27,488 nt of DNA from Lachnospiraceae bacterium (GTDB lineage: Bacteria > Bacillota_A > Clostridia > Lachnospirales > Lachnospiraceae): the NCBI GenBank assembly GCA_004556565.1, contig SFGN01000033.1, forward strand, positions 1-27,488. The letters are read 5' to 3'. Positions 7,797 through 14,741 of this stretch are shown here, one piece after another. The translations under genes and the position numbers were made by a program. The stretch's first letter is position 1. Every line of letters begins with the position of its first letter. The notes beneath the pieces were generated by a model. The model saw nothing but the letters and a program-made list of their open reading frames with translations. It had not been told where the DNA came from and did no database searches.

Positions 7797-8905
7797 TGCT
7801 TTCTCCCATTAACATATACGGCTTTTACATTCAGTTCTTCATCCAGGAGAACCAGATCGGCTGCTTTTCCCGGCGTGATGCTTCCGCAGGTGTCATAGAT
7901 GCCGATTTCTTTTGCCGGATTCATCGTCGCACATGCGATTGCATCTTCAAGCGGAATTCCCATTTCTTTTACAGCCACTCTGATACATCCCATCAGGTTT
8001 GTTGCAGAACCTGCGATTGTACCGTCTGCCAGCGTTGCCAGAGGTCCTTTGACAAATACATCCTGTCCGCCCAGCGTATACTGTCCGTCTGTCAGGCCGG
8101 TTGCACGCATGCTGTCACTAATCAGGATCACTCGCTCCGGTCCGAACATTGCAAAAGTTGCGCGGACAACTGCCGGATGAATATGAACTCCGTCACAAAT
8201 CAGTTCGACATGGCAGTTCTGAGCATCTCTTGCCGCGCCGATCACGCCCGGATCGCGGTGGTTCAGCGGCGGCATTGCATTGTAAAGATGCGTAACATGA
8301 GCTGCGCCTCTTTTAAGTGCCTCAGAAGCCGTATCATAATTTGCTACCGTATGGGCAATAGAAACCATAACCTCATCTTTCACTTCATCAATAAACTCCA
8401 TTGCACCTTCATTTTCCGGTGCAATATCAACCAGCTTGATCAGCCCGCCGGATTCTTCGTTCAGCTTTCTGAACATATCTACGTCACACAGACGGATATG
8501 GTCTGCTGCCTGAGCTCCCTTTTTCTTGACACTGATGAACGGTCCTTCCATATTGATGCCGACCAGTTTGGCTCCTTCTTTACCATCATATGCGCCGGCG
8601 GTCTTCATAATGTTATGAAGTTCCTCTTCTGCAAGTGTCATGGTAGCCGGACACATGGATGTTACACCGATGGATGCCTCATATTTTGCCATGTTTGCAA
8701 TAGCCTGTGAACTTGCATCACAAAAATCATCCCCAACACATCCATGGAAATGAATATCGACCAATCCCGGAATGGCATAGCAGCCTTCTCCGTCAACCAC
8801 TTCCGCATCCGCCGCTGCCTCTGCAAACAGCCCATCTGCTATTGCAATTTCACCGGGTGTGAAACATTTATCCTCTCCAAAAACTTTTACATTTTTAATA
8901 ATCAT
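7793..8905 (-). CDS. nagA: N-acetylglucosamine-6-phosphate deacetylase
   Basis: This 370-residue amidohydrolase removes acetate from GlcNAc-6-P to give GlcN-6-P, feeding nagB or glmM-linked wall synthesis. Motifs in order: IPGLVDIHFHG with metal-motif His52 and His54, GINMEGPFIS with Glu120, VSIAH (His185), HLYNAMPPLNHRDPG (His206), ICDGVHIHP and LISDSMRATG with catalytic Asp264. The length is normal for NagA. The ATG at 8905 is used because AAGGA precedes it; a TTG 24 bases earlier opens the same frame but overlaps that ribosome site. A palindromic stretch at 8925-8938 centred on AAACGTTT resembles a weak catabolite-response element. The gene follows nagB after 154 bp and overlaps the next gene by four bases. 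Confidence 0.95.
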   Translation of the reverse strand: MIIKNVKVFGEDKCFTPGEIAIADGLFAEAAADAEVVDGEGCYAIPGLVDIHFHGCVGDDFCDASSQAIANMAKYEASIGVTSMCPATMTLAEEELHNIMKTAGAYDGKEGAKLVGINMEGPFISVKKKGAQAADHIRLCDVDMFRKLNEESGGLIKLVDIAPENEGAMEFIDEVKDEVMVSIAHTVANYDTASEALKRGAAHVTHLYNAMPPLNHRDPGVIGAARDAQNCHVELICDGVHIHPAVVRATFAMFGPERVILISDSMRATGLTDGQYTLGGQDVFVKGPLATLADGTIAGSATNLMGCIRVAVKEMGIPLEDAIACATMNPAKEIGIYDTCGSITPGKAADLVLLDEELNVKAVYVNGRKQ

Positions 8906-8967
8906 AATCCGATCCTTCTTTCTCTTCAAACGTTTCCAGAAATTTCCATTACGCTCTATCGGTTCAA

Positions 8968-9010
8968 AATCACGGCCTCCGGCCGAAAAACTGCCGCGCA
9001 GACCGTGATT
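8968..9010 (-). other. Hairpin between nagB and nagA
   Basis: Perfect 8-bp arms AATCACGG (8968-8975) and CCGTGATT (9003-9010) enclose a GC-rich loop with further pairing (GGCC/CGGC). On the minus strand the 3' arm runs into TTTTGAACC, a weak U-tract. It may be a partial terminator or a processing/stability hairpin that tunes nagA relative to nagB. Confidence 0.45.
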
Positions 9011-9059
9011 CCGTCTTTTTTATCATTATGTGATTAATCAGCTCACACACCTTTGTTTA

Positions 9060-9794
9060 TTATCTCGGGATCTTTGACAATGCAGCTTCATCGGCAACAA
9101 GTGTAACATCCCCATGCATCTGAAGAATAGAAGCCGGAACTTCCGGTGTCACTTCTCCGAAAAATGCTTTTGCAACGATGTCTGCTTTATCAGCGCCGCT
9201 TACAACAAGGAGAATCTTCTTTGCTTTCATAATTGTTCCGATTCCCATGGTATATGCCTGTTTCGGCACATCATCAGCTGAAGCAAAGAATCTCTTGTTT
9301 GCCTCAATCGTGCTCTCTGTCAGATCTACGCAGTGTGTTGTCTTCGGGAATACCGGTGCAGGCTCATTGAACCCAATATGTCCGTTATGCCCCAGACCCA
9401 AAAGCTGAAGGTCAACACCGCCCATAGAGTCAATCAATGCTTCATAACGTGCACATTCTTTTTCTGCATCCGGCTCTGTACCATCCGGTACATTTGTTCT
9501 TGCCGGGTCGATGTTAACACGGTCAAAAAGATTCTTGTGCATAAAGTAATAATAGCTCTGATCATTCTCACGATCCAGTCCTCTGTATTCATCCAAATTC
9601 ACACTTGAAACTCCGGAAAAGTCCAGATCACCTTTTTCGTACCACTCAACAAGCTGGTCATATGTGCCGATCGGTGATGATCCTGTTGCCAGTCCCAGTA
9701 CACAGTTCGGTTTCAGGATAATTTGTGCGGAAATGATATTAGCAGCTTTCCTGCTCATGTCTTTGTAGTCTTTTGCTTCAATAATTCTGATCAT
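9060..9794 (-). CDS. nagB: Glucosamine-6-phosphate deaminase
   Basis: This 244-residue enzyme converts glucosamine-6-phosphate to fructose-6-phosphate and ammonia, the last committed step of GlcNAc catabolism (cytoplasm). Key motifs are LGLATGSSPIGTY (phosphate loop), NLDEY with Asp68, and GLGHNGHIGFNEP with His139 and Glu144. The GHNGH form, with Asn where the E. coli enzyme has Asp, is usual in Bacillus-type NagB. The ATG at 9794 lies 8 nt after AGGAGG; a longer frame to 9827 would start inside the ribosome-site region and lacks similarity. It is the first gene of the nag transcription unit. The long leader (about 310 nt) holds an antiterminator/terminator pair, so expression should depend on a PTS-sensing RNA-binding protein. 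Confidence 0.95.
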   Translation of the reverse strand: MIRIIEAKDYKDMSRKAANIISAQIILKPNCVLGLATGSSPIGTYDQLVEWYEKGDLDFSGVSSVNLDEYRGLDRENDQSYYYFMHKNLFDRVNIDPARTNVPDGTEPDAEKECARYEALIDSMGGVDLQLLGLGHNGHIGFNEPAPVFPKTTHCVDLTESTIEANKRFFASADDVPKQAYTMGIGTIMKAKKILLVVSGADKADIVAKAFFGEVTPEVPASILQMHGDVTLVADEAALSKIPR

Positions 9795-10040
9795 CTTTTT
9801 TTCCTCCTGATATTCTTGGTTTTGCATCCCAATATTTAATAAACATTATATACCCTCATTTCCACTTCTACAAGTAGAAAATGCTCTCATTTCCAGAAAC
9901 CCTTTTACACCAATAAATATCAGTTCAATCCGCGTCATTTGCAAAACGCATCGTAATATACACTGTCTTCGGCCCTTTTCCTCCTTCCTTGTTCAATGGA
10001 CAAAAGACTTTTCCAAACCAGTCTTTTCCTCCCTTAACGC

Positions 10041-10071
10041 AAAAAAAGACCAAAACCCGTAGATTTTGATC
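10041..10071 (-). terminator. Leader terminator controlled by the nagB RAT
   Basis: On the minus strand GATCAAAATC pairs with GGTTTTGGTC (10 bp with two G-U pairs) around a TACG tetraloop, followed by seven T's. Its 5' arm shares GATC (10068-10071) with the 3' end of the upstream RAT, so the two structures exclude each other. Confidence 0.88.
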
Positions 10072-10096
10072 TTGCCTGATTTAACAGTAACAACTC
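10068..10096 (-). promoter_or_regulatory. Ribonucleic antiterminator (RAT) of the SacY/LicT/BglG type
   Basis: This 29-nt element on the minus strand contains TTGTTACTG, then TTAAAT, then CAGGCAAGATC. This matches the conserved RAT of Bacillus sacB, sacPA and licS (UUGUUACUG-N-UAAA-N-CAGGCAAGA-C). The upper stem CTG/CAG with its internal loop is preserved. The element starts just after the predicted transcription start and overlaps the following terminator. A BglG-family antiterminator with PRD domains would bind it; no such gene is in the window. Confidence 0.85.
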
Positions 10097-10111
10097 AAAT
10101 ATGACGATTAG

Positions 10112-10140
10112 ATATTAACATATTTAAAAGTTAAAGTCAA
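10112..10140 (-). promoter_or_regulatory. Sigma-A promoter of nagB
   Basis: The minus strand reads TTGACT (10140-10135), a 17-bp spacer and TAATAT (10117-10112). The start site would be near 10105, about 10 nt before the RAT. Confidence 0.82.
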
Positions 10141-10180
10141 CATTTTTTGTGCACTTTACACCATTTTCCAGAAACCCGTC

Positions 10181-10195
10181 GTTACAGTTCGCGCC
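10181..10195 (+). repeat. Partial copy of the GTTACAGTTCACACC intergenic motif
   Basis: GTTACAGTTCGCGCC differs at two positions from the copy at 3496-3510. It is followed by a GC-rich stretch (CGCCCGCCGG at 10197-10206) that also occurs at 6012-6021, downstream of the PTS EIIA gene. No inverted partner was found nearby. Confidence 0.4.
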
Positions 10196-10226
10196 CCGCC
10201 CGCCGGACATTTTTCTCATCGCCATG

Positions 10227-10263
10227 AAAAAAGTACCAGAAACCTGATATGTGTCCGGTACTT
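10227..10263 (-). terminator. Terminator after tRNA-Glu
   Basis: Arms AAGTACC (10231-10237) and GGTACTT (10257-10263) form a 7-bp stem. On the minus strand six T's follow the 3' arm. It lies 7 nt beyond the tRNA 3' end. Confidence 0.8.
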
Positions 10264-10270
10264 GTACAAA

Positions 10271-10342
10271 TGACTCCGAGGGGAATCGAACCCCTGATTC
10301 CAGCGTGAGAGGCTAGCGTCTTGACCGCTTGACCACGGAGCC
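10271..10342 (-). tRNA. tRNA-Glu (anticodon CUC)
   Basis: This is a 72-nt cloverleaf: acceptor GGCTCCG/CGGAGTC, discriminator A, D-arm GTCAAGCGGTCAAGAC, anticodon stem CTAGC/GCTGG around loop CTCTCAC (anticodon CTC), and T-arm AGGGG-TTCGATT-CCCCT. The CCA end is not encoded. It has its own promoter and terminator. Confidence 0.95.
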
Positions 10343-10389
10343 TTATGAAATTCAGTGCCCGCTTAACTTATGTACCGCAAGCACTGTTT

Positions 10390-10418
10390 ATTCTATCACA
10401 TACATTCGCAAAATGCAA
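10390..10418 (-). promoter_or_regulatory. Promoter of tRNA-Glu
   Basis: The minus strand reads TTGCAT (10418-10413), a 17-bp spacer and TAGAAT (10395-10390), starting transcription about 40 nt upstream of the mature tRNA. It lies immediately after the stop codon of the lipid kinase gene. Confidence 0.72.
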
Positions 10419-10427
10419 GCTGTTTTT

Positions 10428-11363
10428 TCATTTTTCTTCCGCTTCCTTTTTTTCGAGCGCGAACTGCTCTTTAGCATCTTTATTGATCATGATCTGGAGG
10501 CTTTTCATTTTATTCTCTATCACGACCTTTTTATGTGTGCCGCCAAATTCGCCGTCGAGTGTCCACGGAATCGCTTCCTCAGATTCAAATGTCACACAGC
10601 CGGATTTGAACGAATACATATGCCGTGTATCGATCTGTTTTGCCAGAATGGACGTTATAATCTCATTCACTTCAATCGGATTTTTCGGCGTTTTAATCAA
10701 TGTAACTTCAAATACACCGTCATCAAAAATCACACCGGGACCTGTAATTCCCTTAAATCCGCCGACAGAACGTGAATTTGTAATCATACCATAGACGAAA
10801 TCATCTTCGATTTTCTCACCATCATGGGTCACCGCAAGATGATACGACGGGATATTGAAAATTCGTTTTGCACCTTCCAGCAAATATGCCAGATACCCCA
10901 GTGTATTTTTCCTGCTCTGACTTGTCTCATAGGACACATCGGTAAACAATCCGAATGCTGCAATATAAACAAAGAAATCATCATTGAATGCCCCTACGTC
11001 ACATGTAAACGGCACACCTTCCACAGCCGTCCGGGCCGCTTCCAGATTATGTTTTGAGATCTGCAGCCCGGCCGCAAAATCATTCGTCGTACCTGCCGGG
11101 ATATAACCGATCGGAATTTTCTTTTCCCGTCTGGACATTCCGGTCACTACTTCATCAAGAGTTCCGTCTCCTCCGCTGCATACCAGCAGATCATAATCTT
11201 CCGTAAAACTCATGGTTTTTCTGAGGGCATCCTGACACGCCTGTGTCGGATAGATCGTAACTTCATATCCTCCTTTGACAAAAATATCTACAATATCAGA
11301 CAGGCTGCCCTTCATCGCCCCCATCCCTGCATTGGGATTATAAATAAACAGCATTCTCTTCAT
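10428..11363 (-). CDS. Diacylglycerol/lipid kinase family protein (DgkB/YegS type)
   Basis: This 311-residue protein of the DAGK-catalytic family phosphorylates lipid alcohols such as diacylglycerol; the exact substrate cannot be read from sequence. The N-terminal FIYNPNAGMGA, the nucleotide-binding CSGGDGTLDEVVTG (GGDGT at 64-68) and GYIPAGTTNDFA are diagnostic. FKGITGPGVIFDDGVFEV and AIPWTLDGEFGG belong to the C-terminal beta-sandwich. The length is normal. The ATG at 11363 lies 8 nt after AGGAG; a GTG two codons earlier is possible but too close. It is probably the last gene of the murB-rapZ-whiA-HPr operon (40-bp gap), which suggests a lipid-recycling role beside wall synthesis. No clear terminator follows before the tRNA promoter. 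Confidence 0.9.
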   Translation of the reverse strand: MKRMLFIYNPNAGMGAMKGSLSDIVDIFVKGGYEVTIYPTQACQDALRKTMSFTEDYDLLVCSGGDGTLDEVVTGMSRREKKIPIGYIPAGTTNDFAAGLQISKHNLEAARTAVEGVPFTCDVGAFNDDFFVYIAAFGLFTDVSYETSQSRKNTLGYLAYLLEGAKRIFNIPSYHLAVTHDGEKIEDDFVYGMITNSRSVGGFKGITGPGVIFDDGVFEVTLIKTPKNPIEVNEIITSILAKQIDTRHMYSFKSGCVTFESEEAIPWTLDGEFGGTHKKVVIENKMKSLQIMINKDAKEQFALEKKEAEEK

Positions 11364-11403
11364 AAACACATCTCCTTACTGCCATTTACCTTCCCTGATT
11401 TCT

Positions 11404-11661
11404 TCATTTTGCGCCATTAAAAAACGCTTTGATTCCTTCGGCCGCTTTTGCCTCGTCTTCTCCTTCTGTCAGGACCATGATTTCTGTCCCCTCAATCAGG
11501 TTCAGACTCATCATCCCCATAATGCTTTTTGCATTAATCTTCTTTTCGCCGACTTCAATATACACTTTACTTGTATACTGGCTTGCTTCCTGTACCAATA
11601 ATGCTATCGGCCTTCCGTCCAGGCCGCGTTCCTGTCTTACGACAACCGGTGTTTTTATCAT
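11404..11661 (-). CDS. Crh-like HPr-family protein
   Basis: This 85-residue protein has the HPr fold. The canonical GLHARPA motif reads GLDGRPI, so residue 15 is Asp instead of the phosphorylated His. Ser46, target of HPr kinase, is kept in KSIMGMMSL, as is the TEIMVLTEGEDE strand. This is the pattern of Bacillus Crh, which has lost His15 and acts only in regulation (catabolite repression through CcpA) rather than PTS phosphotransfer. The location directly after whiA also matches crh in Bacillus. The start overlaps the whiA stop by ATGA, giving translational coupling. It cannot replace HPr for the PTS genes of this window; a true HPr must be encoded elsewhere. Confidence 0.88.
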   Translation of the reverse strand: MIKTPVVVRQERGLDGRPIALLVQEASQYTSKVYIEVGEKKINAKSIMGMMSLNLIEGTEIMVLTEGEDEAKAAEGIKAFFNGAK

Positions 11662-12617
11662 GATAAACCTCCTCGTTCTTGTCTGACCTTTTCTGCCAGC
11701 CTGCTGATTTTCCGGAGCCGGTGATTAACCCCGGATTTTCCGACCGGCGGGGATAGCACCTCCCCTAATTCTTTCAAGGATGCATCCGGATTAGAGAGTC
11801 GGGCAAGTGCTGTTTCCTCCAATTCCTCCGGCAGCCTGTGAAGCCCGATCGTATCTCTGAGATATGTAATATCATCAATCTGCGCCACCGCCGCTGACAC
11901 AACCTTTTTTAAATTCGCCGTCTCACAATTCACCTTACGGTTCACTTCATTTCGCACTTCCTTCACGATCCGGACATTCTCCAGTTCGAGAAGGCTTACG
12001 TGAGCTTCCATAATATTAAGGATATCTACGATCTGATCTCCTTCTTTTAAGTAAACTACATAAGATTTCTTACGCTGCACCACCTTAGCATCCATAGAAA
12101 ACCCGCAGATCAGATTTTTAATCTGTTCTGCCATGGTTTCTGCACTGCAGACAATTTCAAAATGGTATGCTTTGGACGGGTCACTCATGGAACCTGCCGC
12201 CAGAAATGCGCCTCGCAGGAATGCTCTTCTGCAGCAGGGCTGCTGCACGATCAGCGGATTCACGATGCGGATCTCCTCAAAACCATCCCGATATTCCTCC
12301 ACAAGCTTGGTTGCCTGAAGAATTCTCAGGGCATCCGAATGTCTCCTGACTATGACAGAACAGGAAACATTTCCCGTCGCCATATTCCTCCGGATTGAGA
12401 TATCAGCATCTATATTAAATGTTTTTTCGATTAATGTAAAGACTTTTCTTGCAACCGCAAAGTTTTCCGTATGGATTTTTATCCTGTACTCATTTCTGCT
12501 GCTGATAACAACAGAACCACACAGCCCCAGCAGAGCCGCCAGTTCCGCGATCCTGCAGTGGCGGTCACAGCCCTGGTCTCTGGAAAGCTCTTCTTTTACA
12601 TTTCCTGAAAATGACAT
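11658..12617 (-). CDS. whiA: WhiA family DNA-binding protein
   Basis: This 319-residue protein consists of a LAGLIDADG homing-endonuclease-like N-terminal domain (residues about 1-215; RRAFLRGAFLAAGSMSDPSKAYHFEI is the central signature) and a C-terminal helix-turn-helix (residues about 225-310; LSPPVGKSGVNHRLRKI). In actinobacteria WhiA controls sporulation and division genes; in Bacillus it affects cell division and chromosome segregation, with a debated DNA target. The length and N-terminal MSFSGNVKEEL are typical. The ribosome site is GGAGG in front of 12617. It lies 27 bp after rapZ and overlaps the HPr-like gene. Confidence 0.95.
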   Translation of the reverse strand: MSFSGNVKEELSRDQGCDRHCRIAELAALLGLCGSVVISSRNEYRIKIHTENFAVARKVFTLIEKTFNIDADISIRRNMATGNVSCSVIVRRHSDALRILQATKLVEEYRDGFEEIRIVNPLIVQQPCCRRAFLRGAFLAAGSMSDPSKAYHFEIVCSAETMAEQIKNLICGFSMDAKVVQRKKSYVVYLKEGDQIVDILNIMEAHVSLLELENVRIVKEVRNEVNRKVNCETANLKKVVSAAVAQIDDITYLRDTIGLHRLPEELEETALARLSNPDASLKELGEVLSPPVGKSGVNHRLRKISRLAEKVRQERGGLS

Positions 12618-12644
12618 TCAATCCCTCCTGTCCGTCCGTCCCTC

Positions 12645-13523
12645 TCACTTCGCCTTGGTTATCGCATCTTTCTGAATATCCCTGTGTTCAAGCCGCACCC
12701 CGTAATTATCTTTTTCCTTAATCAGCTCATACAGTGCGTTTGCCAGTGTCACAGAACGGTGCTTCCCTCCCGTACATCCCAACGCAATAACCAGCTGTGT
12801 TTTCCCTTCCAGTATATAATTCGGAAGAAGAAATTCCACCATATCCTTCAGTTTTTCCAGGAAAATTCTGGTACGGTCATTGTTCAGGACATACGCCTGC
12901 ACCTCCATGTCATTTCCTGTCAGTTCTCTCAATGTATCTATATAATATGGGTTGGGCAGAAACCGCACGTCGAAAACAAGGTCTGCATCCTGCGGGATAC
13001 CATACTTAAAACCAAAAGACATTACTGTAACATACAGATTCTTAAAATCTTTCCCTTCCACAAATATTTTTTCAAGTGCGATTTTCAGCTCCCTGGTAAG
13101 CATCTTACTTGTTTCCAGTATATAATCAGCCCGGATTTTTAAGAACGCGATCTGTTCCCGTTCTTTCGCAATCCCCACATCAATCTGCCCGTCTTTTCCA
13201 AGCGGGTGCTGACGCCTCGTTTCCTTATAACGCTTCACAAGCACATTATCTCTTGCATCCAGGAACAATATTTCATACCGGATTCCGCAATCATCAATTT
13301 CCTTCAGTTTTTCTTCAAGCATCCCCAGGGACTGTCCGCTCCTGATATCGATTCCCACCGCAGCACGATTCACTTCCGCATCAGGCACCGTAAGCATCTC
13401 CGCGAACCGGGGCACAAGCGGAATCGGCAGGTTGTCGACACAAAAATACCCCATATCTTCCAGCATCTTCAGAGCTGTTGATTTTCCTGCTCCTGACATG
13501 CCGGTCACAATAACAAATCTCAT
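12645..13523 (-). CDS. rapZ: RapZ/YvcJ nucleotide-binding protein
   Basis: This 292-residue P-loop protein has a Walker A motif GMSGAGKS (residues 8-15), the early CVDNLPIPLVP segment, FLDARDNVLVKRYKETRRQHPL (domain boundary) and a C-terminal ALGCTGGKHRSV motif. In E. coli RapZ is an RNase adaptor that senses glucosamine-6-phosphate through the GlmY/GlmZ RNAs and controls glmS; in Bacillus YvcJ has GTPase activity and a less clear role. Lying in the same window as nagB, nagA and glmM, a link to amino-sugar homeostasis is tempting but is inference. It lies 21 bp after murB and 27 bp before whiA. Confidence 0.95.
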   Translation of the reverse strand: MRFVIVTGMSGAGKSTALKMLEDMGYFCVDNLPIPLVPRFAEMLTVPDAEVNRAAVGIDIRSGQSLGMLEEKLKEIDDCGIRYEILFLDARDNVLVKRYKETRRQHPLGKDGQIDVGIAKEREQIAFLKIRADYILETSKMLTRELKIALEKIFVEGKDFKNLYVTVMSFGFKYGIPQDADLVFDVRFLPNPYYIDTLRELTGNDMEVQAYVLNNDRTRIFLEKLKDMVEFLLPNYILEGKTQLVIALGCTGGKHRSVTLANALYELIKEKDNYGVRLEHRDIQKDAITKAK

Positions 13524-13544
13524 ACCGGCTCCTTTCTGCAGTCC

Positions 13545-14450
13545 CTAAAACTCACCGAGCATCCTTACTTCCGGCTCCAGTCTGACGCCAAACTGCGACT
13601 CAACTTTATCTGCGACCTGTTCGATCAGAGAAACGATGTCCGCAGCAGCGGCATTCCCACGGTTAATCACAAAACCACAATGTTTTTCCGACACCTGTGC
13701 CCCGCCTACGCGAAATCCCCGAAGTCCTGCATCCTGGATCAGTTTTCCGGCAAAATAACCTTCCGGTCTCTTAAATGTACTTCCCGCACTCGGGAATTCA
13801 AGCGGCTGTTTTTCAACTCTCCGCATTTTCAGTTCATCCATATAAGAGCGGATTTCATCTCTGTCTCCCGGATTCAGCTCCAGCTCAGCACTTAAAACTA
13901 CCGCACCGTTTTTTGAAAAAATACTGCTGCGGTATCCTAATTCCATCCATTCAACCGGAAACACCTGCAGCTCTCCTTCCTGCGTCAGTGCAAGTGCATT
14001 GACAAGCACCTGCTTCATCTCGCCGCCGTAAGCCCCGGCATTCATCATGACCGCTCCGCCCAGAGTCCCCGGAATCCCGGATGCGAACTCAAATCCGGTC
14101 AGGCTGTGAGAAGCCGCCTCCGCCGCGATTTTAGAAAGCAGAGCCCCTGCCTGTGCATATATACGGCTGTTTTCCGTCCGTATCGCGCTCATTTTTTTAT
14201 ATATCTGTATAATAACCCCCCGGTATCCCTTGTCTCCGACAAGCAGGTTGCTTCCGTTCCCGATGATATAATACGGAATCTTCTGTTTTTTCAAAAAAGA
14301 CACCGTTTCCCGCACCTGTTCTTCATCCTCCGGGGTCACAAAAAAGTCTGCCGGCCCGCCGACGCGGAATGTGGTATGTCTGCTCATCAATTCATCTTTC
14401 TTCAAATTATTCGCCCCAAGTACCTGACACAAATCTTCATATATTCCCAT
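13545..14450 (-). CDS. murB: UDP-N-acetylmuramate dehydrogenase (MurB, type II)
   Basis: This 301-residue FAD enzyme reduces UDP-GlcNAc-enolpyruvate to UDP-MurNAc in peptidoglycan precursor synthesis. FAD-binding signatures are HTTFRVGGPADFFV, IGNGSNLLVGDKGYRGVII and FASGIPGTLGGAVMMNAGAYGGEM. The catalytic Ser is in AGSTFKRPEG and the catalytic Glu in EPEVRMLGEF at the C-terminus. This is the shorter type II form without the insert found in E. coli MurB. The ATG at 14450 follows GGAG at 7 nt. The frame stays open to 14528, but that extension has no family similarity. It is the first gene of the operon, with a promoter at 14564-14592. Confidence 0.95.
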   Translation of the reverse strand: MGIYEDLCQVLGANNLKKDELMSRHTTFRVGGPADFFVTPEDEEQVRETVSFLKKQKIPYYIIGNGSNLLVGDKGYRGVIIQIYKKMSAIRTENSRIYAQAGALLSKIAAEAASHSLTGFEFASGIPGTLGGAVMMNAGAYGGEMKQVLVNALALTQEGELQVFPVEWMELGYRSSIFSKNGAVVLSAELELNPGDRDEIRSYMDELKMRRVEKQPLEFPSAGSTFKRPEGYFAGKLIQDAGLRGFRVGGAQVSEKHCGFVINRGNAAAADIVSLIEQVADKVESQFGVRLEPEVRMLGEF

Positions 14451-14563
14451 ACGCCATCTCCATTTTTTCCTTGAGATTTTATTTGTTTCAGAACAAACCG
14501 CACCTCCTTCGGAACCGGGCATCCTCACCCTCAGCCTGTAAAGGCGGCCGTCTTCTTGCCAAG

Positions 14564-14592
14564 ATAATACACCAAATCACAGGAGAAGTAAA
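14564..14592 (-). promoter_or_regulatory. Promoter of the murB operon
   Basis: The minus strand reads TTTACT (14592-14587), a 17-bp spacer and TATTAT (14569-14564). This leaves a leader of about 105 nt before murB. Confidence 0.6.
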
Positions 14593-14633
14593 GCAACAGT
14601 TCGGGATTATGGGCGAAGTGCCGATAATTCATC

Positions 14634-14662
14634 TTGCAAATTTCTTTTGTATGATGTATATT
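14634..14662 (+). promoter_or_regulatory. Promoter of the CNNM-family gene
   Basis: TTGCAA (14634-14639), a 17-bp spacer and TATATT (14657-14662). A second candidate is TTGTAT (14647-14652) with TATACT (14670-14675), also spaced by 17. It is divergent from the murB promoter, 42 bp away. Confidence 0.6.
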
Positions 14663-14741
14663 ATTTTCGTATACTCGTCAGTTAAATTTTTAGTTGAAAA
14701 TCAATTAAAAATAGTGTAAAACAAAAGGAGTTGAACAATCA

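Noticed and set aside
7796..8710. 304-codon plus-strand open frame opposite nagA
   Set aside because: It lies fully antisense to a clear nagA, has Cys/His-rich low-quality composition, no ribosome site and no recognisable motif; it is a mirror of GC-biased codons.
8925..8938. Catabolite-response element upstream of nagA
   Set aside because: Only about 8 of 11 informative positions match and the site is very near the start codon; mentioned in the nagA entry but too weak for a separate call.
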